Counted from the stretch's first letter, positions 16,395 through 25,777 are shown. The stretch is 64,000 bases of DNA from Cellvibrionaceae bacterium (GCA_021151695.1 JAGKWU010000002.1:305624-369623); one strand, 5' to 3'. The notes: a model not told the origin generated them from the letters alone. Program-made: numbers and translations.

Positions 16395-17768
16395 ATGGCA
16401 TCGCCTCTGATTCTGATCATCGAAGATAACCGCGAAATCCGCCTGTCCGCACGCTTTGTGCTGGAGGATTTTGGCTTTGCGGTTGCTGAGGCTGATAGCC
16501 CCGCGCAGGCCAAAATCTGGTTGGCTCGCCAGAAGGCAGACCTTTTGCTGCTGGATATGAATTTCGGGCTGGATACTACCTCGGGCGAAGAGGGACTGGC
16601 GTTTCTGCAGTGGCTGCAACAGCAGGGGCAGGATACGCCGGTGGTGGCTATGACAGCCTGGTCCAACACCGCGCTTGTGGTGAAGGCCATGCAGCTGGGG
16701 GCGGGTGATTTTATTGAGAAGCCCTGGAATAACCAGCGCTTGCATCAGGTCATCCAGCAGCAGCTGCAACTGCAGCAACTCAATCGCAGCAACCTTGCAC
16801 TCAGCCAGCGGCTTGAGGATGCGGGGCCCCAGCGTCAGTTTGCGGATATGAATTGCGCTTGGCAGAGCGATGCCATGAATCAGCTGATGCAGCAGTTAGC
16901 AGCCGTCGCTAGTACCGACGCTAATATTTTGTTGTCTGGCGAAAACGGTACTGGCAAAAGTCAGCTTGCCCATTGGATTCACCTCAAATCCACGCGCGCT
17001 GCGCAACCGTTTATTTCGGTCAATATGGGCGCGATTCCCGAGAGCTTGTTTGAAAGCGAAATGTTTGGCCATAAGAAAGGCGCTTTCACGGATGCTAAAG
17101 AGCAACGCATTGGCCGTTTTGAACTGGCCAGAGGCGGCAGTTTATTTTTGGATGAGATAGCCACTATCCCGGCGAGCCAGCAAGCTAAATTGCTGCGCGT
17201 ATTGGAATCGGGCGAATTTGAAATGCTGGGGTCGAGCCAAACCCAACGCACGGACTCGCGCATCATCAGCGCCAGCAACGGCGATTTTACGCAGCTGATT
17301 GCCACTGGCGATTTTCGCCAGGATCTCTACTACCGATTAAACACACTGGAGTTTCGCGTGCCCGCGTTACGCGAGCGACCTACCGATATAGCCGCGCTCG
17401 CACAATTTTTTATGGCAAAACACGGCCAGCGCTACCGCAAGCCGGAACTGCGTCTATCGCCCTGCGCATTGCGGGCACTTGAAGCTTATAGTTGGCCGGG
17501 CAATATTCGCGAGCTGAGCCATATGATGGAGCGCGCGGTGCTGCTAAGCCAAGGTAGCGAGTTGACATCTGACAAATTGAATCTGCCCGGCAAAGTAATT
17601 GCGGCGAGTGAAGACCTGCCCATGATGACGCTGGAGGAGGCCGAGCTGCAGCTGATTAATCGCGCCCTCGCGCAAACCCAAGGCAACAAACAAAAAGCTG
17701 CCGACATGCTCGGTATTACCAAATCCTCTCTCTATCGCCGGCTGGAAAAACATGGCTTGGCCTACTAA
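16395..17768 (+). CDS. NtrC-family sigma-54-dependent response regulator
   Basis: The 457-residue activator has a receiver domain (about 5-120, phospho-acceptor Asp54 in LLLDMNFG), a AAA+ domain (about 150-385) and a C-terminal Fis-type helix-turn-helix (KAADMLGITKSSLYRRLEKH). The AAA+ domain has Walker A GENGTGKS (182-189), Walker B SLFLDEI (249-255) and arginine-finger region DLYYRLN. The sigma-54 contact loop reads GAFTDA (229-234) instead of GAFTGA. The gene overlaps the kinase gene by 17 bp and precedes the exporter genes, which have a -24/-12 promoter, so it most likely activates that exporter. Confidence 0.95.
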   Translation: MASPLILIIEDNREIRLSARFVLEDFGFAVAEADSPAQAKIWLARQKADLLLLDMNFGLDTTSGEEGLAFLQWLQQQGQDTPVVAMTAWSNTALVVKAMQLGAGDFIEKPWNNQRLHQVIQQQLQLQQLNRSNLALSQRLEDAGPQRQFADMNCAWQSDAMNQLMQQLAAVASTDANILLSGENGTGKSQLAHWIHLKSTRAAQPFISVNMGAIPESLFESEMFGHKKGAFTDAKEQRIGRFELARGGSLFLDEIATIPASQQAKLLRVLESGEFEMLGSSQTQRTDSRIISASNGDFTQLIATGDFRQDLYYRLNTLEFRVPALRERPTDIAALAQFFMAKHGQRYRKPELRLSPCALRALEAYSWPGNIRELSHMMERAVLLSQGSELTSDKLNLPGKVIAASEDLPMMTLEEAELQLINRALAQTQGNKQKAADMLGITKSSLYRRLEKHGLAY

Positions 17769-19047
17769 TTCGCTCGAATCTTTTTTCAAGCTGGGTTTTG
17801 CGCTCTGCCTGTTGCTTCAGATGGGATGCTTGTCATTGTTGTGGCCACATTTGCCCTGGTGGCAATTGAGTTTGTTGGGGATGGTGACCATTGGATTAAC
17901 CAGTTGGTTTTTCTATGAGCTGGCGCAGCGTGTGCTCACCAGTTTCCGGCGCGCCAGCGTGCAACTGGAGGCATTGCAAAACCAGGATTACAACCTGCTC
18001 GCCAAGTCGACTTTTACCGCGGGAAAAGTGGCTGAGTTTCATCAACAGTTAAATGTGCTGGGTGAGTCACTGCAAGAATATAAAAGCCATTACGACCAAC
18101 AATCCTTCTTGCTCTATCGCCTGATCGATCAGCTAAATACGCCCATCCTTGTTTTCGATCACCGTCTGCAACTCAGCTACGCCAATAACGCCTTCGCCGA
18201 TTTATTCGGCCGCCCATGGCAGAGTTTACGCAACGCATCGCCCTCGCTTCTGGGATTGCAGGCAGTGCCCGATTGGCAGTTTAGCGATTCTGTAAAAGCG
18301 CAACAGTGGCAGATTCGCCAGAGCCGCTTTCTGGATCAGGGCCAGGATTACCAACTGCTGATTTTTATCAATATCCAAACAGCACTGCGCGAAAGCCAGT
18401 TGCAGGCCTGGCAAAAATTAATTCGTGTACTCAGCCATGAAATTCGCAATTCGCTTACCCCCGTTGCGGCGCTCACGCAAAACTTGCAAGGCAAAGCGGC
18501 AAGTGAGCGCGAACAGCAAGCGCTGGCGTTAATTGAAGAGCGCTGCAAGCATCTGCAGGATTTTGTCAGCCGCTACGCTGAATTGCATAAGCCGCTGCAA
18601 GTGCAATCGCAATGGATCGATGCGGCGCAATTGTTTGATCGTCTCGCAGGCTTGTTTTCTGCCGCGCAATTAACCGCGAAAGGTTTGCCATTGCGACTCT
18701 GGGCGGATGCCGTGCTTTTGCAGCAAGTGCTGATCAATCTGATTAAAAATGCCGAGGAAGCCGGCAGCCCCCGTGGTTCTATCGAGATAGTCTTTAGTGC
18801 AAATACATCCCGTCAGGAAATTCGTGTGCTGGATAAAGGGCAGGGCGTCGCTAATCCCGACAATCTTTTTGTGCCCTTCTACAGTACCAAGAGCCAGGGG
18901 CAGGGGATTGGTTTAAGTTTGAGTCGTCATATAGTTGAACAAATGGGGGGGCAATTAAGCCTCAGCAATAATCCGGATAAAGGTGCTGTTGCGCTCATCT
19001 CTCTTCCTCGTTCGCAAGAGCAAGCGTCCGATTCCGGAATTCACTAG
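17752..19047 (+). CDS. Membrane histidine kinase, NtrY-like, partner of the sigma-54 activator
   Basis: The 431-residue kinase has two close membrane helices (about 12-33 and 36-58) with almost no periplasmic loop. A short HAMP-like stretch and a PAS domain (about 120-210) follow. His229 in VLSHEIRNSLTP is the phosphorylation site. The ATPase domain has Asn333 in LINLIKNAEEA and glycine boxes DKGQGV and GQGIGLSLS. The tiny extracytoplasmic part suggests sensing within the membrane or cytoplasm, as in kinases that respond to membrane-active compounds. ATG 17752 lies inside the 3' end of the regulator gene, so translation is coupled. A candidate regulator binding site overlaps its 3' end. Confidence 0.92.
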   Translation: MAWPTNSLESFFKLGFALCLLLQMGCLSLLWPHLPWWQLSLLGMVTIGLTSWFFYELAQRVLTSFRRASVQLEALQNQDYNLLAKSTFTAGKVAEFHQQLNVLGESLQEYKSHYDQQSFLLYRLIDQLNTPILVFDHRLQLSYANNAFADLFGRPWQSLRNASPSLLGLQAVPDWQFSDSVKAQQWQIRQSRFLDQGQDYQLLIFINIQTALRESQLQAWQKLIRVLSHEIRNSLTPVAALTQNLQGKAASEREQQALALIEERCKHLQDFVSRYAELHKPLQVQSQWIDAAQLFDRLAGLFSAAQLTAKGLPLRLWADAVLLQQVLINLIKNAEEAGSPRGSIEIVFSANTSRQEIRVLDKGQGVANPDNLFVPFYSTKSQGQGIGLSLSRHIVEQMGGQLSLSNNPDKGAVALISLPRSQEQASDSGIH

Positions 19048-19060
19048 TCCGATTTCGGAC
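19026..19060 (+). promoter_or_regulatory. Tandem dyads, candidate enhancer sites for the NtrC-type regulator
   Basis: GTCCGATTTCGGAC (19047-19060) is a perfect dyad. An imperfect copy, GTCCGATTCCGGAA, starts at 19026, exactly 21 bp (two helical turns) upstream. The centre of the perfect copy is about 100 bp upstream of the predicted sigma-54 start site, a usual distance for activator sites. Confidence 0.7.
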
Positions 19061-19124
19061 GATTTCCTCTAAAAAGAGTTCATGAATTTGGTTGCGCCCC
19101 AGTAAAATCAACCATTTTCCAGAT

Positions 19125-19140
19125 TGGCACATGGGTTGCT
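19125..19140 (+). promoter_or_regulatory. Sigma-54 (-24/-12) promoter of the exporter operon
   Basis: TGGCAC (19125-19130), 5 bases and TTGCT (19136-19140) match the consensus at every specified position. GG and GC are separated by the required 10 bases. Transcription should start near 19151, leaving a leader of about 27 bases before ATG 19178. Confidence 0.88.
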
Positions 19141-19177
19141 CTGGCAGTTGCAAATTTAACGATAAAAGCGCAACTGC

Positions 19178-20419
19178 ATGGACATAGTAAAAACAAAAGC
19201 GAAACAAACTTTGAAGCTCCCGTTAATTGCGGGCAGTATCGCGCTGGCTTTAATTGCCACTTTTCTTCTCGCCAGTTCCCCAACAGAACAAAAAATCGAG
19301 CGCAGCAAAATCCTTGTGGGCAAAGTACAGCGCGGTGAATTACACATCGCTGTGGATGGCTACGGCATATTGCGCTCCCATAAACAAACACTCATCACTG
19401 CACTGACGTCGGCCACGGTTGCCGAAGTGATTTTACGCCCAGGGGCCGTAGTGGAAGAGGGCAGCGTTATTTTGCGGCTCAGTAACCCGGAACTGCTGCG
19501 CGAAATGGAAACTGCCACTATTGCACTTGCGCAGGAGGAGGCCAATCTGCGTCGCTTGCAGCTTACGAACCAACGCGAATTATTAAATGAGCAAGCCGCT
19601 CTGGCTGAATTAAATGCGCAGCTGCAAGCCATCAGCTTGCGGCGAGAGGCGGAGCAGGGCTTGGCGGGTGGTGCCGTATCGCAACTCACCTTTAAGACAA
19701 CGCTTTTACAGGAACAACAATATCTGGAGCGGGTGAAACTGCAGCAGGAGCGTATTGGTCAGCTGAAAAAAGTCGGGCAGGAAGCGGTGCTTATCCAACA
19801 AAAACAAATCAACCGCGCCGAGTCACAATGTCGTGACATGCAGGCGCGTGTCGATGCATTGACTGTTAAAGCAGGAATAAAGGGATTGGTGCAGCGTTTG
19901 CCCGTTGAGCTTGGCCAAAGCCTGAGTGCAGGGCAAGAGGTGGCGTTAGTGGGTAGCGATAAAGATCTGAAAGCGCTGATTCGCGTATCCCAATCCCGCG
20001 CTGAGCAATTGCAAATCGGGCAAACGGCGCAAATTAAAATTCGCCAGCAAAATGTCGCAGGTAAAATCGCACGCATTACACCCGAAGTGCGCGATGGCAC
20101 TATTGAAGTAGAGATACTGATCGACGAAGCCTTGCCGGCGGCCGCTCGCCCTGAATTAAATGTGGACGCGCGCATTTTTGTGGCAACAATCGAGGATGCC
20201 TTGTTTATTGAGCGGCCAGTCAATGTACAGGGCAACAGCAATGCCAGCCTCTATCGTTTGCACACCGACAATAATATTGCCGAAGTCCAGCAAGTGAGTT
20301 TCGGTGAAGATTCTGATAAATACATTCAAATCAAAAGCGGCGCCCAAGAGCAAGATCAATTTATTTTGTCGGATATGAACAACTACCGTGATGCTAAAAA
20401 GCTTCGCCTGGTTCCTTAG
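19178..20419 (+). CDS. Periplasmic adaptor (HlyD/MacA-like membrane-fusion protein)
   Basis: The 413-residue protein has one N-terminal membrane anchor (about 13-32) and a periplasmic body. A split lipoyl/barrel-sandwich motif is visible (GYGILRSHKQTLITAL and PGAVVEEGSVILRLSN; returning at TVKAGIKGLVQRLPVELGQSLSAGQEV). A long coiled-coil hairpin lies between (about 105-225). It should link the inner-membrane ABC permease to an outer-membrane channel. No outer-membrane factor gene is in this cluster. There is no strong ribosome site before ATG 19178, but the start fits the short leader from the sigma-54 promoter. It is the first gene of an exporter operon of three genes. Confidence 0.9.
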   Translation: MDIVKTKAKQTLKLPLIAGSIALALIATFLLASSPTEQKIERSKILVGKVQRGELHIAVDGYGILRSHKQTLITALTSATVAEVILRPGAVVEEGSVILRLSNPELLREMETATIALAQEEANLRRLQLTNQRELLNEQAALAELNAQLQAISLRREAEQGLAGGAVSQLTFKTTLLQEQQYLERVKLQQERIGQLKKVGQEAVLIQQKQINRAESQCRDMQARVDALTVKAGIKGLVQRLPVELGQSLSAGQEVALVGSDKDLKALIRVSQSRAEQLQIGQTAQIKIRQQNVAGKIARITPEVRDGTIEVEILIDEALPAAARPELNVDARIFVATIEDALFIERPVNVQGNSNASLYRLHTDNNIAEVQQVSFGEDSDKYIQIKSGAQEQDQFILSDMNNYRDAKKLRLVP

Positions 20420-20475
20420 CTTTACTGGATAAAACGCTGCAGTTGCTGTAGCCCTAATAATCAACAGGATTTTAT

Positions 20476-21183
20476 ATGCGCGAACTCACCTTGAAAATGA
20501 AAGGTATTACCAAAGTCTATAGCACCGAAGAAATGGAAACCCATGCTCTGCGCGGCATAGATCTGGAAATCTACAAAGGCGACTTCGTGTCCATCTGCGG
20601 GCCATCGGGCTGCGGCAAATCCACACTGTTATCGGTATTGGGATTATTGGATATGCCTTCCAGCGGCCAATATTTTATCGGCGATGCCGATGTCAGCTGC
20701 TTATCGCTCACCGAAGCCGCGCACATACGCAATGAAAAAGTCGGTTTTATTTTCCAATCATTTAATTTAATCGATGAACTATCCGTATTTGAAAACGTAG
20801 CGCTGCCACTGCGCTATCGCCGCGTCAAAATGGCTGAAAAAACTATTGCAGAGCGAGTGATACAGTGTCTGCAAATCGTTGATATGACTCACCGCGCCCA
20901 ACACAAACCCAACCAGCTCTCCGGCGGCCAGCAACAGCGAATCGCTATCGCCCGGGCATTGGTTGGTAATCCGGCGCTCTTGTTAGTCGACGAGCCCACG
21001 GGAAATTTGGATTCGCGCAACGGCGACGCCGTCATGGATATGCTGCGTGAACTCAACAGCACAGGAACAACACTCTGCATGGTGACACACGATCCACGCT
21101 ACGCCGACATGGCCACGCGCAAGTTACATTTGCTGGATGGAAAAATTATTGACGTGCAGGTGCAGCTCCAGGCTGTGGGCTGA
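20476..21183 (+). CDS. ABC transporter ATP-binding protein (MacB/LolD type)
   Basis: The 235-residue ATPase has Walker A GPSGCGKST (42-50), a Q loop in FIFQSFNLID, signature LSGGQQQR (148-155), Walker B LLLVDEPTGNLDS (168-180) and the switch His in VTHDPRYA. The sequence is of the LolD/MacB group, whose members power mechanotransmission rather than substrate passage through the membrane. It lies between the adaptor and the permease genes and should form the exporter's motor as a homodimer. Confidence 0.95.
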   Translation: MRELTLKMKGITKVYSTEEMETHALRGIDLEIYKGDFVSICGPSGCGKSTLLSVLGLLDMPSSGQYFIGDADVSCLSLTEAAHIRNEKVGFIFQSFNLIDELSVFENVALPLRYRRVKMAEKTIAERVIQCLQIVDMTHRAQHKPNQLSGGQQQRIAIARALVGNPALLLVDEPTGNLDSRNGDAVMDMLRELNSTGTTLCMVTHDPRYADMATRKLHLLDGKIIDVQVQLQAVG

Positions 21184-21214
21184 TTGATATCGAAAAAAAT
21201 TAAAAGGAAATCCC

Positions 21215-23647
21215 ATGTCTAATTTTGTTGTTGCTCTTGCATCGCTAGCCAAAGCTCGCGCCTATGTGTTTACGGTGGTGCTCACGTTGGGTGTTACTCT
21301 CGGTGCGCTGGTGGCTATGTTTGATGTGAATTACCAGATTCTTGCTGCGCCGCTGCCTTATCCCCAGGCGGATCAGCTTGTTGTGTTTAAAGGTGAGCGC
21401 TTTGAACGCGATGAACTGGAATCCAATCGTACCTATCCTTATCCCAGTATTCTGGAAATTTATCAGCAGCAGGACGAGGCATTTGTCGAAAAGGCAATTG
21501 TGGATTACACCGTATCTATTGAGCGCGATTGGCCGCACAGCCCGGTGTTGGCAACCGCTAATGTCACTCCGGAATATTTTCGTATCTTTGATGCACCGCT
21601 TGTGCTGGGACGAGTATTTACCGCGGAAGAGGGCTTGAACTCAATGCAGCCCGTTGCGGTGATCAGCTTTGATGCCTGGCGCAAACATTTCGCGCAGGAT
21701 CCGCAAGTATTGGGTAAAACACTCAATATTATGGGTATACATTTTAAAATTGTTGGCGTGTTGGCTGAGAGTTTTGTCGAGCCTGAATTGATTGACGTGG
21801 GTAATAAAAACGAAGTGTTTTTGCCATTTGATTACAACGATATTTCGCCCGAAGTCCGCAAGCGTTGGAATGTGAGCATGACCGATAGCATGGTGGTGGG
21901 GCGCTTGAAAGTGGGTGCTAATCGCGCTGCTGCCGGGAACAGGTTCAGCGGTGTAGCCGCGGCGCATTTTAAAGATGGAAACCAGGGTTCTCCGGGAATG
22001 GAACATGCAAGTTTGCGTATACGTTTGGTAGATGTGGCGGAGGTGATAAGACGCGATGCAGATCGACAAGGATTATTGATGTTTGCCGGCGTTTTACTGT
22101 TGTTGCTCATAGCGGGCGCCAATGTGATTAATTTGATGCTGGCGCGCGCTGCCAATCAGCAGCGCAGTATGGCGATTCGTGTGGCCTTGGGCGCGCAACC
22201 CAAACATATGTTTAGCGCGGTGCTGGCAGAAGTGTTGCTGTTGATGTTTGCAGCGGGCGCACTGTCAGTTGCTGTTGGGCTGGGTATCGTAGAAATTTTG
22301 AAGAATGTGGTTGCTGGGCAATTACCGCGTTTACAAGAGTTGCATTTAAGTGGGGCAACCCTGGTTTTCACGGTGGTGGTTGCACTCTTGTTAGCGATTA
22401 TTTTTACCTGGTTAGTGAGCCGACAAATTAATTACCGATCACTCAACACTATGTTGCAAAGCAGCGGTAAGGGTACTGGTTTGCAGATATCGGGACGCAC
22501 GCGCTATCTATCGATTTTGAGCCAGGTAGCACTGGTGGGCTTGCTATTAACGGCCAGTTTGCAAGTGATGTGGCAGAGTCTGCGCGAGATTAACCAGCCA
22601 CTGGGTTTGAATATCGACAATCAATATCAGGTGCGTTTTAGTGTGGCGACATTGCTGGCGAGTACTACGGTTGAGCAGCGTAGGATTATGGTGGCGCAGT
22701 TGCAAGATAAGTTACGGGAGAACCCCAAGGTAAAAGCGGTTGGTCTGTCTTCCGGCTCACCAGTTTCGGCCTTTAACCCTTTTGTACAAAGTCTGGGTTT
22801 GGATGGCCAGGAAAATACTGTCTCGGCGGTGCCAAGTTTTAACGATGCCAGTTTTTTTCAGATTCTGGGGTTACGTTTGGTGGCGGGCAATTTTTTTAGC
22901 GAGCAGGATAATCGCACTGGCCAAAAAGTGATGTTGGTTAACGAGACCTTGGCGCGCCTGCTGCAACCTGATGGGCAAGTGGTTGGAAAAATTGTGCGGC
23001 GGTCAGTGGATGAGTCCAGCCCTGATGGTATTCGTATTGTCGGCGTCGTGAAGGATTTGCATTTGCCCGGGCACCTGGAGCGGCCACGCTTTTTCCAAGC
23101 ATTGATTACGGAGACTCCAGAGTTTTTAATTGAGGTAAAACCCGGCCAGGAGTTAACCTCAATTGAGTTAAATGGCATCGCCAAAACGATCAGTCCGCAA
23201 TTAAAAGTTGCCTTTATGCACACTGCAAAAGCCTCCTTTAACAACCTCACTGCACGGCAAACGACGGCGGCTGGTTTGACGGCAAGTCTTTCTGTGTTGG
23301 CGCTCGTCTTGGCGGCGATTGGTATCTATGGCCTGCTGAGTTACAGCGTGAAATTGCGCCGCTTTGAGTTGGGCGTGCGCATGGCGGTAGGCGCAACGCC
23401 GGCCTCAATATTCTGGCAGGTGCTGCGCGATAACCTGAGCCCCATAGCGTTGGGGTTGTTTCTGGCTTGCGTTGTTTTAACGGGTTTGTACTACTGGGTG
23501 CAGCGTCTTAGCTATCAACTGGATACTAATTGGCTTGCCTGGATATTGCCCTGGGTCTTGATCCTTGGTTTGACCGCCGCGGCTTCATTGATGTCTGTGT
23601 GGCAAGTCATTCGCCATCCGGCAAACCATGTGTTGCGTGCAGATTAG
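21215..23647 (+). CDS. ABC transporter permease with duplicated MacB_PCD-FtsX units
   Basis: The 810-residue membrane protein has two copies of the MacB-type periplasmic core plus FtsX domain. The first helix is near residues 16-38 and is followed by a periplasmic core (about 45-280). Three or four helices follow (about 285-455), then a second core (about 460-680) and three final helices. FtsX landmarks occur twice (RSMAIRVALGAQPKHMF and FELGVRMAVGATPASIF). This duplicated single-chain layout is that of the ADOP/MacB-like permease group, about twice the size of MacB's membrane part. With the preceding ATPase and adaptor it forms a tripartite-type exporter. The cargo is not evident; relatives move peptides, antibiotics or lipids. 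Confidence 0.92.
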   Translation: MSNFVVALASLAKARAYVFTVVLTLGVTLGALVAMFDVNYQILAAPLPYPQADQLVVFKGERFERDELESNRTYPYPSILEIYQQQDEAFVEKAIVDYTVSIERDWPHSPVLATANVTPEYFRIFDAPLVLGRVFTAEEGLNSMQPVAVISFDAWRKHFAQDPQVLGKTLNIMGIHFKIVGVLAESFVEPELIDVGNKNEVFLPFDYNDISPEVRKRWNVSMTDSMVVGRLKVGANRAAAGNRFSGVAAAHFKDGNQGSPGMEHASLRIRLVDVAEVIRRDADRQGLLMFAGVLLLLLIAGANVINLMLARAANQQRSMAIRVALGAQPKHMFSAVLAEVLLLMFAAGALSVAVGLGIVEILKNVVAGQLPRLQELHLSGATLVFTVVVALLLAIIFTWLVSRQINYRSLNTMLQSSGKGTGLQISGRTRYLSILSQVALVGLLLTASLQVMWQSLREINQPLGLNIDNQYQVRFSVATLLASTTVEQRRIMVAQLQDKLRENPKVKAVGLSSGSPVSAFNPFVQSLGLDGQENTVSAVPSFNDASFFQILGLRLVAGNFFSEQDNRTGQKVMLVNETLARLLQPDGQVVGKIVRRSVDESSPDGIRIVGVVKDLHLPGHLERPRFFQALITETPEFLIEVKPGQELTSIELNGIAKTISPQLKVAFMHTAKASFNNLTARQTTAAGLTASLSVLALVLAAIGIYGLLSYSVKLRRFELGVRMAVGATPASIFWQVLRDNLSPIALGLFLACVVLTGLYYWVQRLSYQLDTNWLAWILPWVLILGLTAAASLMSVWQVIRHPANHVLRAD

Positions 23648-23659
23648 GATACGATTTAT

Positions 23660-23691
23660 AAAAAAATGCCACGGGGATCAGGTGTGGCATT
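23660..23691 (-). terminator. Terminator for the MFS gene, convergent with the exporter
   Basis: AATGCCAC (23665-23672) and GTGGCATT (23684-23691) form the stem. The A-run before it becomes a T-run on the minus strand. Confidence 0.7.
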
Positions 23692-23724
23692 GATGAGATT
23701 CTCTGGTATTTTTTTTTGCGCGGT

Positions 23725-24987
23725 TTATTTCTCGTAAAAATCCAGGTCACGGCCAAAGGTTTCTTTGGCGAAGTAGAGCGCAATCAAGGTGATAACCATT
23801 ACCCCGCCGCCTACATAGTAAAAACTTTTAATGATGTCGCCGTGGTTTAACGCCAATACTTGCGAAAAACACCAGGCGATGGGTACCAGGGAGCCGCGCA
23901 CAAAATTAGGGACGCTGGTAGCCGCTGTTGCGCGCAGGTTGGTGCCAAATTGCTCTGAGGCGTTGGTGACGAATACAGCCCAGAATCCTACTGAGAACCC
24001 CAATAAGAAAACTGCAATATAAAAAGTCGTGCTGGAGACTGATTCAAGGTTCAGATAGGTCAGCATCATAAACGTGCAAATGCCGTAAAAAATCAGCAGG
24101 GCTTTTTTGCGACTGCGTAATAACTGGCTTAAGCCACCGCACGCAAAATCCCCCAACACCAGGCCTCCGTAGGCAGCCATGATGCAATAAGCCTGTTGGA
24201 TAGTGCCTTGGACATGCAATATTTTGGCAATTTCGGGTGCCCTGGCAACAAGCAAACCCACTACAAACCAGAGTGGCAGGCCAACCAATATGCAAATAAG
24301 CAGGCGAGCAAAGCGCTCGCCGCTGTTAAACATCATGAAAAAATTACCCTGCGGTATGTTCTGGTCATGGGCCTTGGCAAACATGGTGCTCTCAAGCAGG
24401 CCAAGGCGCAGGAACAGTAGGGCGATCCCCAGCAGCCCGCCAATGATGTAGCAATGTTGCCAGCTGACAAATTGTGAAATGGTGCCTGCGACCACCGCGC
24501 CGAATACGCCGACAGAGGCAACAATCATGGTGCCAATGCCGCGTTTGTTTTTATCCATCAATTCGGTAACCAGGGTAATGCCTGCACCCAGTTCTCCAGC
24601 CAGGCCCACACCAGCGACGAAACGCAGAATCTCATAGCTCGTCATGCTTGTTACAAAGGCGTTTAACAGGTTGGCAACCGAGTAGAGAATAATGCTGCCG
24701 AACAATACGGCCAGGCGGCCTTTTTTGTCGCCAATCACACCCCAGAGCACACCGCCAATCAACATGCCGAGCATTTGTAAATCAAGCAGGTGTTGGAATT
24801 TTTCGAGGAGGATGGGTTGATTTGCCCATTCGGGGTAAAGCTCAATCAAACTCTTTTTACCGACAATCAAAAACAGCAATAGGTCATAGATGTCCACAAA
24901 GTAACCAAGCGCGGCCACAATAATGGTGATGGTAATGACATTTTGTTTAGAGCCTGTCGTGGCGGCCATGGTGTCTGTTGTGGTCAT
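23725..24987 (-). CDS. MFS transporter, metabolite:proton symporter-like
   Basis: The 420-residue protein has about 12 hydrophobic helices. The loop 2-3 motif GGVLWGVIGDKKGRLAVLFGS is the conserved MFS signature, and ELGAGITLVTELMDKNKRG fits the loop between helices 4 and 5 in the metabolite:H+ symporter (ProP/ShiA-like) group. The acidic residues in helix 1 (DIYD) may take part in proton coupling. The substrate cannot be read from the sequence. It is a single-gene unit on the minus strand within the block that separates purM from DUF2066-hda. Confidence 0.88.
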   Translation of the reverse strand: MTTTDTMAATTGSKQNVITITIIVAALGYFVDIYDLLLFLIVGKKSLIELYPEWANQPILLEKFQHLLDLQMLGMLIGGVLWGVIGDKKGRLAVLFGSIILYSVANLLNAFVTSMTSYEILRFVAGVGLAGELGAGITLVTELMDKNKRGIGTMIVASVGVFGAVVAGTISQFVSWQHCYIIGGLLGIALLFLRLGLLESTMFAKAHDQNIPQGNFFMMFNSGERFARLLICILVGLPLWFVVGLLVARAPEIAKILHVQGTIQQAYCIMAAYGGLVLGDFACGGLSQLLRSRKKALLIFYGICTFMMLTYLNLESVSSTTFYIAVFLLGFSVGFWAVFVTNASEQFGTNLRATAATSVPNFVRGSLVPIAWCFSQVLALNHGDIIKSFYYVGGGVMVITLIALYFAKETFGRDLDFYEK

Positions 24988-25183
24988 GGTATTTTCTTTA
25001 TTGGATTAATTAGCGGTTGGGAATCTAACGGGGCGCATTGTACAAAAGATTCGCAACCTTACACCTTATTTCCCGTGGGTGTTGGTATTGGAATGGCGCA
25101 TAGGCAGGTTTTTTTAGCCGAAAACCGCTAACAAGCCTGTTACAATGCCGGCTTTTCCATATTGGACTCTGGAGTCGCCTGTT

Positions 25184-25777
25184 TTGTACTTACCTGTGCT
25201 TCGCATCGCTGCTTTGCTTTTTGGGTTGTGGGCTATGGCCTGTGGGGCGCAGCAACCCCTTGATATTTATCGTGTTGAGGCGCCAGTCGCTGATCAATCA
25301 GAGGCAGAGCGTACGGCTGCAGCCAAGGCCACACTGGGCGACGTGATTGTTAAAGTCCTGGGCGGTGATGCCAGCGCGCTTGGCAATCCTATGGTGCGCC
25401 AAGCCATCAATGATGCACCTAATTATCTGGCCAAGTTCAGCTACTCCTCGGACAAGACCCTGGTGCTCAATTATTCTCCTTTGGCGGTGACGCGATTACT
25501 GCAACAAGCCCAGCTAATGGCTCCCCCTGGCAGCGCAGCTCTGGCTTTCCAAGTAACTAATGTGCAAGATTTTGCCAGCTTCAAGCAGCTGCAGGCTTAT
25601 CTAAAAACGGTGGCGGTGATTCGCCGGGTTGAGTTGGTGAGTGTAAATAAGGACGTCATCTTGTTTAATCTTACGCTCGAAGGCGATACCGAATTGTTGA
25701 AAACCAGTTTGGCGGCGAGTGGCAAGTTGCAGTTGGATACTGGTGTTAGCTCCCCCCTGAGCTATCGCTGGCAGTAG
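25184..25777 (+). CDS. DUF2066 domain-containing exported protein
   Basis: The product belongs to DUF2066, a family encoded directly upstream of hda in many gammaproteobacteria. TTG 25184 with GGAG 9 bases upstream is preferred. It gives 197 residues with a proper signal peptide (LRIAALLFGLWAMACGA). An in-frame ATG at 25145 would add 13 residues, but it falls within a TACAAT hexamer that looks like a -10 box. The mature region has ERTAAAKATLGDVIVKVLGG and NYSPLAVTRLLQQAQL, typical of the family. Function is unknown. Its stop codon nearly touches the hda start region, so both are co-transcribed. Confidence 0.85.
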   Translation: MYLPVLRIAALLFGLWAMACGAQQPLDIYRVEAPVADQSEAERTAAAKATLGDVIVKVLGGDASALGNPMVRQAINDAPNYLAKFSYSSDKTLVLNYSPLAVTRLLQQAQLMAPPGSAALAFQVTNVQDFASFKQLQAYLKTVAVIRRVELVSVNKDVILFNLTLEGDTELLKTSLAASGKLQLDTGVSSPLSYRWQ

